From: Dechloromonas denitrificans
GTDB taxonomy: Bacteria; Pseudomonadota; Gammaproteobacteria; Burkholderiales; Rhodocyclaceae
NCBI RefSeq assembly: GCF_020510685.1
Contig: NZ_CP075185.1
Coordinates: 3,286,001 to 3,350,000 of the forward strand
Direction of reading: 5' to 3'
Length of the DNA stretch: 64,000 bases
The notes under the pieces are model-generated. The model worked only from the letters and a program-made list of their open reading frames with translations. It was not told the DNA's origin and searched no databases. Shown here one piece after another: positions 28,679-37,554 of the stretch (position 1 is its first letter; every line of letters begins with the position of its first letter). The position numbers and the translations under genes were made by a program.

Positions 28679-29575
28679 ATGGACCGCCCTAGTCTCGCCG
28701 ACCTCCAGGCTTTCGCCACCGTCGCCCGGCTGCGCAGCTTTCGCCGCGCCGCCGGCGAGCTGCACGTTTCCCCTTCCGCCTTGAGCCACACGCTGCGCAG
28801 CCTGGAAACCCGGCTCGGCGTGCGCCTCCTTAACCGCACGACGCGCAGCGTGTCCCCCACCGAAGCCGGCCAGCGCCTGCTCGCCCGCCTTGCCCCGACC
28901 CTGCAGGAACTCGACGACGCGCTCGACGAAATCAACAGCTTTCGCGATTCGCCGGTTGGCACGCTGCGTCTCAATGTGCCGCGCGCCGCCGCCGAATACG
29001 TGCTGGCCCCCCTCGCCAGCCGCTTTCTGCGCGAAAACCCCGGCATGCGCCTGGAAATCGTCATCGACGACAGCCTGATCGACATCGTCGCCGCCGGTTT
29101 CGATGCGGGCGTGCGCTTCGGCGAACGCCTGGCCCAGGACATGATCGCCGTGCCCTTCGGCCCGGCCCAGCGTTTCGTGGTGGTCGCTTCGCCAGCCTAC
29201 CTGGCCGAGCATGGCAAACCCGCCGCGCCGCAGCAGCTATCGGCCCATCGTTGCATTCGCATCCGCTTTCCCAACGGCAGCATCTATCGTTGGGAGTTTT
29301 CCCGTGGCGATGAAAAAATTGAAGTCGAAGTCGAAGGCCCGCTCGATGTCGGCGAAATGTGGCTGATGGTGCGGGCCGCCGAGGATGGGGTCGGTTTGGC
29401 CTACGTTTATGAGCAATCGGCGGCATCGGCTCTGGCCGCCGGCCGGCTGGTCACGGTACTTGACGACTGGCGACCACCCGAACCGGGATTTTTTCTCTAT
29501 TACCCGAGTCGCCGTCTGGTCCCGGCCGGCCTGCGGGCATTTATCGATTTGCTCCAAAAAAACGCGGAAACTTGA
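28679..29575 (+). CDS. LysR-family transcriptional regulator
   Basis: The 298-residue protein has the winged helix at residues 1-60 (RSFRRAAGELHVSPSALSHT) and a CrgA-type substrate domain. It is divergent from the SDR/aldo-keto reductase operon over 109 bases, the typical arrangement for regulating those genes. No Shine-Dalgarno sequence is evident before the ATG. Its stop codon lies inside the FNR-type box at 29572-29585. Confidence 0.95.
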   Translation: MDRPSLADLQAFATVARLRSFRRAAGELHVSPSALSHTLRSLETRLGVRLLNRTTRSVSPTEAGQRLLARLAPTLQELDDALDEINSFRDSPVGTLRLNVPRAAAEYVLAPLASRFLRENPGMRLEIVIDDSLIDIVAAGFDAGVRFGERLAQDMIAVPFGPAQRFVVVASPAYLAEHGKPAAPQQLSAHRCIRIRFPNGSIYRWEFSRGDEKIEVEVEGPLDVGEMWLMVRAAEDGVGLAYVYEQSAASALAAGRLVTVLDDWRPPEPGFFLYYPSRRLVPAGLRAFIDLLQKNAET

Positions 29576-29585
29576 TCTTAATCAA
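29572..29585. promoter_or_regulatory. Perfect FNR/ANR-type box
   Basis: TTGAT-CTTA-ATCAA matches the FNR/ANR/DNR consensus TTGATNNNNATCAA at every fixed position. It overlaps the stop of the LysR gene and lies about 105 bases upstream of the diguanylate cyclase start. It suggests oxygen-responsive control of the downstream gene. No strong -10 hexamer was found at the class II distance, so the promoter itself is unplaced. Confidence 0.6.
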
Positions 29586-29689
29586 ATGACTATCTTTCTC
29601 CTTCGACTTCCGGCGGATTGACTTGGTCCGGGCAAAAATGTTCGGACATAATGCCCCACTTCTGAAACCGTGTTCCGGAAGGCCCCGAC

Positions 29690-31552
29690 GTGAATCTGAA
29701 CGCCAAGGTCACGCTCTTCTTCGTCAGTATCGCCGCCGTCTTGCTGGCGGTGCTCATTGCCATCAGCCTCTACGCCTTTCGCAGCTTTTCGATCGCCTCG
29801 GCCACCGAGCACATTCGCACGGCCGGCGAAATCGTCCGCGTGCATCTGACCGAATCGATGATCAACGGCGTCATCGACAAGCGCGAAAGCTTCCTCAAGC
29901 GAATGCTCGAGGTGCAGGGCCTGAAGTCGGCCCGCGTCGTCCGCTCGCCCGAGGTGATCAAGCAGTTCGGTCAGGGCTTGAGCGTCGAATCGGCTGCCGA
30001 CGACGTCGAACGCCGGGTGCTCACCGAAGGCAAGCCGTATTTCGGCATCCAGACCAGCGACGGCGAGACGGTTTTTCGCGGCACCATTCCCTACATCGCG
30101 ACCGCCAACGGCACGCCGAACTGCCTGCAGTGCCACCAGGTCAGCGAGGGGGCCGTGCTCGGGGTGGTCAATATGACCATGTCGATCGAGGGACTCAAGG
30201 AAAAGGCCTTGTACACCGTGGCCGGCATCGTCGGCGCGGTGACCTTCTTCGTCCTGCTGCTGATTCTGCTGCTACGCCGGCTGCTGCGCCCGATCTCGGA
30301 CACGGCCAATGCCGTCGAACTGGCCGTCCAGAGCGCCCTGCGCGGCGACTTCAAGAGCCATGTCGAGAAAAAGACCAACGACGAAATCGGCCAGATCGCC
30401 ACCGACATGAATCGTCTGCTGACCTTCCTCGACGATGGCCTGAACCGCATCGGCAGCAATGTCGCCCGCCTCACCGAACGGACGCCGGCGCCCGGCGAAA
30501 ATTTGCTGACGGCGACCATCGAGATGGTCGAAGGACTGACCAAGGCGGCTCATTTCAAGCAGGCGATCGAGGAAGACGAGTCGAAAACCGAGATTTACCA
30601 GCGCCTGGCTGGCACCCTGCACAGCGAGTTCGGGCTCGACGAGTTTTCGCTCTACGAGATCAGCAGCAACAAGAAACAGATCCGGACCATCATGGTCGAT
30701 GGCAAAACCGCCGATACCTGCCGCTGGTGCGATCCGGAAATCCTGATTCGCCCGGAGGCCTGCCGCGTCCGCCGAACCGGCCATATCGTCGATGGCGTGA
30801 CCAATCCGGAAATCTGCTATGCCTTCCGGCCACCCGCCGAACTGGGTGCCCGCCGCCATATCTGCTTCCCGGTGAACCAGTCCGGCTCGGTCGGCAGCGT
30901 CGTCCAGCTGCTGACGACGCCGGACGAGCAGGACAAGCTGCTCGACATGATCCCGTTCATCAATGTCTATCTGCGCGAAACCGCCCCGGTGCTGGAAACC
31001 AAGCGCCTGATGGAAAGCCTGCGCGACTCGACGCTGCGCGACCCGATGACCGGCCTCAACAACCGCCGCTTCCTCGAGGAATATGTCGAGACGCTGGTCG
31101 CCAGCGTGCAGCGCAAGCGAACCAGCGCCGCCATCCTGATGCTCGACCTCGACTACTTCAAGATGGTCAACGATACCTACGGCCACGATGCCGGCGATGC
31201 CGTACTGAAAGCGCTGTCGACGGTGCTCAAGCGCGCGGTTCGCGCCTCCGATCTGGTCATTCGCTACGGTGGCGAGGAATTCCTGATCATCCTGATCGAC
31301 AGCGGTGGCGAAGCGGCCGAGCAGGTTGCCGAGAACATCCGGTTATCGGTGGAGGAACTGAAGGTTCCGGTGTCCGGCATCGTGATTCAGAAGACCATCT
31401 CGATCGGTATTTCCGATTTCCCGACCGACAGCGACACCTTCTGGCAGGCTGTAAAGTTTGCCGACGTGGCGCTGTATCAGGCCAAGGAACGGGGCCGCAA
31501 CCGGGTGATCCGCTTCGCGCCGGCGATGTGGAGCGACAACAAGGAGTACTGA
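29690..31552 (+). CDS. Diguanylate cyclase with periplasmic c-type heme site
   Basis: The 620-residue protein starts at GTG 29690. It has a membrane segment (about 8-30), a periplasmic region with the heme-attachment motif CLQCH at 145-149, a second membrane segment (about 175-197) and a HAMP-like linker. Then comes a GAF-like region (about 300-440) with five cysteines (344, 347, 358, 376, 392), and a GGDEF domain with GGEEF at 527-531. The RxxD product-inhibition site (RASD, 518-521) is intact, so it should make cyclic-di-GMP with feedback control. The heme suggests sensing of redox state or a gas ligand. The FNR box upstream would match this. Confidence 0.9.
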   Translation: MNLNAKVTLFFVSIAAVLLAVLIAISLYAFRSFSIASATEHIRTAGEIVRVHLTESMINGVIDKRESFLKRMLEVQGLKSARVVRSPEVIKQFGQGLSVESAADDVERRVLTEGKPYFGIQTSDGETVFRGTIPYIATANGTPNCLQCHQVSEGAVLGVVNMTMSIEGLKEKALYTVAGIVGAVTFFVLLLILLLRRLLRPISDTANAVELAVQSALRGDFKSHVEKKTNDEIGQIATDMNRLLTFLDDGLNRIGSNVARLTERTPAPGENLLTATIEMVEGLTKAAHFKQAIEEDESKTEIYQRLAGTLHSEFGLDEFSLYEISSNKKQIRTIMVDGKTADTCRWCDPEILIRPEACRVRRTGHIVDGVTNPEICYAFRPPAELGARRHICFPVNQSGSVGSVVQLLTTPDEQDKLLDMIPFINVYLRETAPVLETKRLMESLRDSTLRDPMTGLNNRRFLEEYVETLVASVQRKRTSAAILMLDLDYFKMVNDTYGHDAGDAVLKALSTVLKRAVRASDLVIRYGGEEFLIILIDSGGEAAEQVAENIRLSVEELKVPVSGIVIQKTISIGISDFPTDSDTFWQAVKFADVALYQAKERGRNRVIRFAPAMWSDNKEY

Positions 31553-31555
31553 GCG

Positions 31556-31588
31556 GATTTATCTTGTACCAAACGTACAAGATAAATC
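31556..31588. repeat. Perfect 14-base inverted repeat between cyclase and lrgA
   Basis: GATTTATCTTGTAC and GTACAAGATAAATC are perfect arms with a 5-base spacer, 4 bases after the cyclase stop. There is no T-run on the plus strand after the second arm, so an operator for the following lrgAB pair is more likely than a terminator, but both are possible. Confidence 0.6.
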
Positions 31589-31663
31589 GCCTCAGGCACT
31601 CATTATCAAAACTTAACCGAGCCAATACACTGGCGGCATTGTGAATTGTTCCCGAGGCCGCCC

Positions 31664-32020
31664 GTGATTTCTGCCCTTACTGTCCTGCTGATTTTCCAAC
31701 TGATCGGCGAAGTGCTCGCCCGTTCGCTGGACCTGCCGGTACCCGGCCCGGTGATCGGCATGCTGCTGCTCTTTCTTGCCCTGCTGCTGCGCGGCGGCCC
31801 CGGCGACGGACTACGGACGACCGGCCAGAACCTGCTGCAGCATCTTTCGCTGCTCTTCGTGCCGGCCGGCACCGGCATCATGGTGCATCTGCACCGCGTC
31901 GCCGATGAATGGCCGGCCTTGCTGCTGTCCTTGCTGATCAGCACGCTGGCAACGCTGGTCGTTACGGCACTTGCGATGAAGCTGTGCCAGCGCGCAGCGC
32001 ACCCGGGAGACAGCCAGTGA
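31664..32020 (+). CDS. CidA/LrgA-family membrane protein
   Basis: The 118-residue protein has four hydrophobic segments and the LrgA-type motif around VPGPVIGMLLLF. CidA/LrgA proteins are holin-like and, with LrgB, affect autolysis or pyruvate and other small-solute transport. The start is GTG 31664, preceded by GAGG. Its TGA overlaps the GTG of the next gene (GTGA). The regulatory inverted repeat at 31556-31588 lies upstream. Confidence 0.9.
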   Translation: MISALTVLLIFQLIGEVLARSLDLPVPGPVIGMLLLFLALLLRGGPGDGLRTTGQNLLQHLSLLFVPAGTGIMVHLHRVADEWPALLLSLLISTLATLVVTALAMKLCQRAAHPGDSQ

Positions 32021-32742
32021 CGCCGCGCATCAACGAAATCTGGGTCTATCTCTCGGCCTCGCCGCTGCTCGGCCTGACCATCACGCTGCTCGCCTATCAG
32101 GGCGCTTTCTGGATCTACCAGCGGTCCGGCAGCAATCCGCTGGCCAACCCGGTGCTGATCGCGGTCACCGCGCTGGTCGGCTTTCTGACGCTGACCGCCA
32201 CCAGTTACGAAACCTACTTCGCCGGCGCCCAGTTCGTGCACTTCCTGCTCGGCCCGGCCACCGTCGCGCTGGCCATCCCGCTCTACACGCAGTTTCGCCG
32301 CGTCCGGGCGATGCTGCTGCCGGTCGTCGTCGGCCTGCTGGCCGGCAGCCTGACCGCCGTGCTCTCGGCCGTCCTGGTCGGCCGCCTGTTCGGCGCCAGC
32401 CTGTCTACCCAACTGTCGCTGGCCCCCAAATCGGTGACCACACCGATCGCCATGGGCATTGCCGAGCGCATCGGCGGCATTCCGTCGCTGACGGCGGTGC
32501 TGGTCATCGTCACCGGCATCATCGGCGCGGTCGGCGCCCGTTACGTCTTCGATGCGATGAAGTTGCGCGACCCGGCGATCCGCGGCTTCGCCATCGGCAT
32601 CGCCTCGCACGGCATCGGCACGGCACGGGCCTTCCAGGTCAACGAGCAAAGCGGCGCCTTCGCCGCCCTGGCGATGGGCCTGAACGGCGCCCTCACTGCC
32701 CTGCTCGTGCCGCTGCTCGCCGGCTGGCTGACGGCGGCTTGA
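32017..32742 (+). CDS. CidB/LrgB-family membrane protein
   Basis: The 241-residue polytopic protein matches LrgB, the partner of LrgA. It contains SLAPKSVTTPIAMG and GIASHGIGTARAF, both diagnostic. It starts at GTG 32017 overlapping the LrgA stop. The pair is usually an operon and the two proteins are thought to form a membrane complex; in several bacteria they move pyruvate or glycolate. Confidence 0.95.
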   Translation: MTPRINEIWVYLSASPLLGLTITLLAYQGAFWIYQRSGSNPLANPVLIAVTALVGFLTLTATSYETYFAGAQFVHFLLGPATVALAIPLYTQFRRVRAMLLPVVVGLLAGSLTAVLSAVLVGRLFGASLSTQLSLAPKSVTTPIAMGIAERIGGIPSLTAVLVIVTGIIGAVGARYVFDAMKLRDPAIRGFAIGIASHGIGTARAFQVNEQSGAFAALAMGLNGALTALLVPLLAGWLTAA

Positions 32743-32800
32743 GGCGCGCTTAGGGTAAGTACCTATGGCTGAGATCAGGGTAGCGGCGAAGAATTAGCCC

Positions 32801-35152
32801 ATGTTCATTCGCCCGCCCCCCGCCACCCCGAAACAGACCTGGCTCTGGCTCGCGCCTTATGTCGCCATCGGCGTTTTTGCCGTGGCCATGCTGATCATTA
32901 CCGCGCTCCTCCAGTGGCGCGAGCTGGATACCGCCCGCTCTGCGCTGGAGGGCGACATGCACTGGGCCGAGCGGACCATCGAGAGCCGGCTGCACGCCCA
33001 CATCGACTTTCTCGGCGAGTTGGGCCGCGAACAGGAATTCAAGCAACTGACCTACGAATCCTTCCAGGTGCGGGCGGCGCGCTATGTCCGCGACGCCCCG
33101 GAAATCGCCGCGATCATCTGGGTCGATACCGACGGCAAGGTGGAATGGGTGGCACCCAACGAATCGAATGCCACCTTCGTCGGCGAACAACTGACCGGCC
33201 AGCGCCTGAGCGCCCTGCGCGAAGCCTTGCGCATCCGCCGTGAGCTGGTCTCTCCCGATTACCCGGATGCCTACCAGCGGCCGGCCCATGACATCATTTT
33301 CCCGGTCCAGCGCGGCAGTGCCGATATCGGCGCCTTCATCGCCGTCCAGTCGCTGGAAACGCTGCTGCGTTCGACGCTGCCGGCGGTGTTTACCGCGCGC
33401 TACAGCCTGACGATCGTCGACACCGAGAATCGCGAAGTTTTCAGCAACTCCTCGATCAAACCAACCGACCGGAAAGTTTCCGGGGCGATCAGTCTCGATC
33501 TGCCCAACAATCGCCTCGGCCTCAACATCATCGCCTATCGCGGCGGCGGCGCCTGGTTGCCGCTCCTGCCCGCGGCGCTGATCATCATCCTCACCGTGAT
33601 CGCGACGATCACGCTGATCCAGTTGCGCCGCCACGCCCAGCACCGGGCGCGAACCGAAGAACAGCTGCGCGCCGCCTATGCCTTCCGCCAGGCCATGTCG
33701 GAGTCGATGGTCACCGGCCTGCGCGCCATCGACCTCAAGGGCCGGATCACTTTCGTCAACTCGTCGTTCTGCCGGATGACCGGCTTCGACGAAAGCGAGC
33801 TGGTCGGCATCGCCCCGCCCTACCCCTACTGGCCGCCGGAGGAGTTCGACCAACTACAGCACAACATCGACCAGGCGCTGGCCGGGGAGGCGCCGGCCCG
33901 TGGCTTCGAGATGCGCATCATGCGCAAGAACGGCGAGCGCTTCGACGTCCGGCTCTATTTCTCGCCGCTGATCGATACCAAAGGCGCCCAGATCGGCTGG
34001 ATGGCCTCGATGAACGACATCACCGAACCGAAACGGATCCGTGTCGAACTCGAACGGGCCCACGAGCGCTTCGTAACCGTGATCGACGGCCTCGATGCGG
34101 CGGTACACGTCGCCGACGTGCAAACCGGCGAAATTCTCTTTGCCAATCGCGCCTTCCAGAACATTTTCGGCTTCGACAGCGTCGGTCGCGACTCGGCCAT
34201 GGTGACCGCCCCCTGTCGGGCGCCGCCCGAAGCGCTGCACTGCGACCCGACCGTCCTGCGCGCCGAAGAATTGCCCTGCGAGCTGTTCGATGGCGAAATC
34301 CAGCACACCCTCTCCGGCCACTGGTATCACCTGCACGAACGGGCCATCCGCTGGGTCGATGGACGCACGGTACGCGTCCAGATCACCGCCGACATCACCG
34401 ATCGCAAGCACATCGACGAGGTCAACCTGCAACAGCAGAAACGCCTGGAGCAGACCTCCCGGCTGATCACCATGGGCGAAATGGCCAGTTCGCTGGCCCA
34501 CGAACTGAACCAGCCGCTGTCGGCGATCGCCAACTACTGCGCCGGCTGCGTCAAGCGCATGCAGGCCGGCAACTACAAGTTCGACGACCTGCTAGCCGCG
34601 ATGCAGAAGGCGGCCGAACAGGCCGAGCGGGCCGGCAAGATCATCCGCCGGATGCGCGACATGGTGAAGAAGAGCGACCCGGTCCGGCTGCCGATCTCGC
34701 TCGAGGAACTAGTTGACGAGACGCGCGCCTTTGCCGATATCGAGGCACAACGCACCGGTACGCAGATCGTCGTCGACATTCCCGAAAATCTGCCGCGTAT
34801 CGTCGTCGATCACATCATGATCGAGCAGGTCCTGCTCAATCTGCTGAAAAATGGCATTGAAGCGATGAACGATGTACCCTTCGAGCGCCGCCGCCTGACC
34901 ATCCAGGCCAAACCGGTCGATGAGCGGATGCTCGAAATATCGGTGGCCGACCAGGGGCACGGTCTCAACGAAGACGATATCGAGAAGATTTTTGCCCCGT
35001 TCTACACCACCAAGCCGGAAGGCATGGGCATCGGTCTGGCCATCTGCCGCTCGATCATCGAATTCCATCAGGGCCGGTTGTGGGTCGAACCGCGCCGCGA
35101 GGGCGGCACCGTATTCCGTTTCACCGTTCCGATAGAGGAAGAAGATGAGTGA
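32801..35152 (+). CDS. PAS-domain sensor histidine kinase
   Basis: The 783-residue kinase has an N-terminal membrane segment (about 15-37), an extracytoplasmic domain of about 200 residues, and a second membrane segment (about 250-273). Two PAS regions follow (about 295-410 and 420-535), the second with three cysteines (472, 481, 493). The phosphoacceptor is His567 in SLAHELNQP, followed by an HATPase domain. The kinase type matches the DctB/FixL/TodS group. The following response regulator overlaps by 8 bases and is the evident partner. The input signal is unknown. Confidence 0.93.
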   Translation: MFIRPPPATPKQTWLWLAPYVAIGVFAVAMLIITALLQWRELDTARSALEGDMHWAERTIESRLHAHIDFLGELGREQEFKQLTYESFQVRAARYVRDAPEIAAIIWVDTDGKVEWVAPNESNATFVGEQLTGQRLSALREALRIRRELVSPDYPDAYQRPAHDIIFPVQRGSADIGAFIAVQSLETLLRSTLPAVFTARYSLTIVDTENREVFSNSSIKPTDRKVSGAISLDLPNNRLGLNIIAYRGGGAWLPLLPAALIIILTVIATITLIQLRRHAQHRARTEEQLRAAYAFRQAMSESMVTGLRAIDLKGRITFVNSSFCRMTGFDESELVGIAPPYPYWPPEEFDQLQHNIDQALAGEAPARGFEMRIMRKNGERFDVRLYFSPLIDTKGAQIGWMASMNDITEPKRIRVELERAHERFVTVIDGLDAAVHVADVQTGEILFANRAFQNIFGFDSVGRDSAMVTAPCRAPPEALHCDPTVLRAEELPCELFDGEIQHTLSGHWYHLHERAIRWVDGRTVRVQITADITDRKHIDEVNLQQQKRLEQTSRLITMGEMASSLAHELNQPLSAIANYCAGCVKRMQAGNYKFDDLLAAMQKAAEQAERAGKIIRRMRDMVKKSDPVRLPISLEELVDETRAFADIEAQRTGTQIVVDIPENLPRIVVDHIMIEQVLLNLLKNGIEAMNDVPFERRRLTIQAKPVDERMLEISVADQGHGLNEDDIEKIFAPFYTTKPEGMGIGLAICRSIIEFHQGRLWVEPRREGGTVFRFTVPIEEEDE

Positions 35153-35753
35153 GCTGAGTCAGACCATTTTTGTTGTCGACGACGACGAGGCCATGCGTGA
35201 CTCGATGACCTGGCTGCTCGAAGGCGAAGGCTACCGGGTCGCCTGTTTCGCTTCCGGCGAGAATTTCCTGCACGAGCGGCATGACGATATGCGCGGCTGC
35301 CTGGTACTCGACGTCCGGATGCCGGAAATGAGCGGCCTCGAACTGCAGGAAAAACTCGATGCCCTCGGTTCGCGCTTGCCGATCATCTTCGTCACCGGCC
35401 ACGGCGACGTGCCGATGGCGGTTTCGGCGCTCCAGCGCGGCGCCTGCGATTTCATCGAGAAACCCTTCCACAACGAGGAACTGCTGTCGCGCATCGAGCG
35501 CGCCCTTGCCCTCGACCAGCAGCTCGCCGCCCGCCGCGAGCGCGACGGGGCCATCGCCCACCGGCTCGAACAACTGACCCAGCGGGAAAGCGAAGTGATG
35601 CGCCTGGTCGTCGCCGGCAAGCTGAACAAGCAAATCGCCGACGAACTGGAAATCAGCATGAAAACCGTCGAAGCCCACCGCGCCCGGGTCATGGAGAAAA
35701 TGGGCGTGCGCACGCTGGCCGAACTGGTCAAGGCGGTGATGAGCGTCAATTGA
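35145..35753 (+). CDS. FixJ/NarL-type response regulator
   Basis: The 202-residue protein has a receiver domain (phosphoacceptor Asp56 in LVLDVRMPE, then the FVTGHGD and KPF residues) and a LuxR-type HTH (residues about 140-200; LTQRESEVMRLV). It overlaps the kinase gene by 8 bases, so they form a two-component pair. The MFS carrier at 36238 is a possible target, because related kinase/regulator pairs control organic-acid uptake. Confidence 0.95.
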   Translation: MSELSQTIFVVDDDEAMRDSMTWLLEGEGYRVACFASGENFLHERHDDMRGCLVLDVRMPEMSGLELQEKLDALGSRLPIIFVTGHGDVPMAVSALQRGACDFIEKPFHNEELLSRIERALALDQQLAARRERDGAIAHRLEQLTQRESEVMRLVVAGKLNKQIADELEISMKTVEAHRARVMEKMGVRTLAELVKAVMSVN

Positions 35754-35789
35754 TCTTGGCCGGTCGTCGCTGACCGGTGCCCCGGCGAC

Positions 35790-36125
35790 TCAGAGCGGGA
35801 TGATGTCGCTGTCGTCGGTCGTGCCGTAGTTGCCGGCGTAGTGGGTCTGGCCGCGGATTTCCTTGCGCCGCAGCAGCTTTTCCTGAACCCGCGGCGGCAG
35901 GTCGGTGAACAGGATTATTTCCTTGGCGATCAGCAGTTCGATCGTATCTTCGATCGCCCGGATGAAATCCCGGTCGAGTTCGGAAAGTTCGTTCTGCCGC
36001 CAGCGTTCGTGGATGAACTGGAGAGCCTCCGGGTTATCGGCCGCCACGGCCTCCTGCGCCTCGCCCAGCGGCATCGGGTGCAACTCGCGAATCTGCCCAG
36101 CGCCGTCTCGTGCCACGTAAAGCAT
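35790..36125 (-). CDS. Conserved hypothetical protein
   Basis: The 111-residue protein starts at ATG 36125 behind GGAGAGG. It is acidic, with a predicted helical middle (LDRDFIRAIEDTIELLIAKEI) and a polar tail ending DDSDIIPL. No membrane segment or catalytic motif is visible, and I do not recognise the function. It is convergent with the response regulator gene and divergent from the MFS carrier gene. Confidence 0.75.
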   Translation of the reverse strand: MLYVARDGAGQIRELHPMPLGEAQEAVAADNPEALQFIHERWRQNELSELDRDFIRAIEDTIELLIAKEIILFTDLPPRVQEKLLRRKEIRGQTHYAGNYGTTDDSDIIPL

Positions 36126-36182
36126 GCCAACCTCTCCTGATCGATTTGGCCGCAGTCTGCATCAGGCGAACCGCCTTGGCAA

Positions 36183-36211
36183 TTGGAGCAAAGCCTGCGG
36201 CAAGGGATAAT
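36183..36211 (+). promoter_or_regulatory. Predicted promoter of the MFS carrier gene
   Basis: TTGGAG (36183-36188) and GATAAT (36206-36211) are separated by 17 bases, about 27 bases upstream of the ATG. No ribosome site stands out before the gene. Confidence 0.45.
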
Positions 36212-36237
36212 GCGCCCTTTCGTCCAGCCGCCGCCCC

Positions 36238-37554
36238 ATGTCCAGCCCCGAAACCCAGCAAACCATCCAGAAAAAAGTGGTCATCGCCGCCTGTTTCGGC
36301 ACCTTCCTGGAGTGGTACGACTTCCTGACCTTCGCTTCGCTGGCCATCTACTTCAGCGTCCTCTTCTTCCCGTCCGGCGACCCGGTTGCCGCGCTGCTCG
36401 CCAGTCTCGGCACCTTCGGCGTCGGCATGATCGTCCGCCCGCTCGGTGCCGCGCTGTTCGGCTCGCTCGGCGACCGCCACGGCCGGCGCACCATCTTCCT
36501 CGTCACCATCATCGTGATGGGCGTCTCCACCGTCTGCGTCGGGCTGCTGCCGACCTACGAACAGGTCGGCCTGCTCGCCCCGGCCCTGCTCTTGCTGTTG
36601 CGCATGCTGCAGGGCTTGTCGGTCGGCGGTGAAATCGGCGGCGCCGCCGTCTACCTCACCGAACACGCCCCGGAAGGCCGGCGCGGCTTGTACACCAGCG
36701 TACTGCAACTGATGGGACCGCTCGGCATGATGGCGTCGACGCTGCAGATCATCGCCCTGCAGTATTTCCTCAGCGAAGCCGACTTCAAGGCCTGGGGCTG
36801 GCGCATCCCCTTCCTGCTCTCGGCGCTGCTGCTGGTGGTCTCGATCAAGAGCCGGATGAATCTGCACGAATCGCCGGTTTTCCGGCATTTGCGCGAGAAG
36901 AACGGGCTGGCCAAGACGCCCTTGCGCGACTGCTTCCGCGACCGCCAGACGCTCGGCCGCATGGGCCTGCTGTTCTTCTGCATCTCGGCCGGCGGCTCGC
37001 TGCTCTTCTTCTCGGCCCAGGTCTATACCAATGTCTTCCTGAAGACGGTGGTCAATCTGCCGGCCGCCCAAGCCGGCGCACTGGTGATGATGTCGACGCT
37101 CGCCCTGTTCCCGGCGACGCTGTTCTGCGGCTGGCTGTCCGACCGGATCGGCCGGCGGCCGGTGCTGCTGGCCGGTCTGATCAGTGGCGCCATCACCATC
37201 TATCCGGTGTTTCAGGGCTTGCTGCATTACGGCCAGCAAGCCACGCCGGACACCATGATGATCACGCTGCTCCTGCTCGTCCTGGTCATCCCGCTGGCCT
37301 GCATCACCGGGCCGCAGACGGCGACGCTGCCCGAACTGTTCCCGGCCCGCACCCGCTACACCGCCGTTGCCCTGCCGCACAACCTGTCGGCCGGCTGGAT
37401 CGGCGGCATGTCGCCGTTCATGGTGAGCTGGCTGGGCGTGCACTTTGGCGACCCGCTGGCCGGCCTGTGGTACCCGACCGGGCTGCTGATACTGGCGGCG
37501 CTGATCGGCTTGTTCTTCCTGCCGGAAGTACGCAACCGCCCGCTCGATCAGTAG
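36238..37554 (+). CDS. MFS transporter of the metabolite:H+ symporter family
   Basis: The 438-residue protein has 12 membrane segments and MHS-type signatures: FGTFLEWYDF at the N-terminus, GSLGDRHGRR in loop 2-3, and LSDRIGRR in the second half. The family includes KgtP, ProP and ShiA, which import dicarboxylates, compatible solutes or shikimate with protons. The substrate is unknown; an organic acid is the best guess given the neighbouring two-component pair. Its 3' end overlaps the ankyrin gene by 7 bases on the other strand. Confidence 0.93.
   Translation: MSSPETQQTIQKKVVIAACFGTFLEWYDFLTFASLAIYFSVLFFPSGDPVAALLASLGTFGVGMIVRPLGAALFGSLGDRHGRRTIFLVTIIVMGVSTVCVGLLPTYEQVGLLAPALLLLLRMLQGLSVGGEIGGAAVYLTEHAPEGRRGLYTSVLQLMGPLGMMASTLQIIALQYFLSEADFKAWGWRIPFLLSALLLVVSIKSRMNLHESPVFRHLREKNGLAKTPLRDCFRDRQTLGRMGLLFFCISAGGSLLFFSAQVYTNVFLKTVVNLPAAQAGALVMMSTLALFPATLFCGWLSDRIGRRPVLLAGLISGAITIYPVFQGLLHYGQQATPDTMMITLLLLVLVIPLACITGPQTATLPELFPARTRYTAVALPHNLSAGWIGGMSPFMVSWLGVHFGDPLAGLWYPTGLLILAALIGLFFLPEVRNRPLDQ

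Noticed and set aside
36034..37443. Minus-strand frame of 469 codons
   Set aside because: It is antisense to the MFS carrier and overlaps a supported small gene; the composition is low-complexity.
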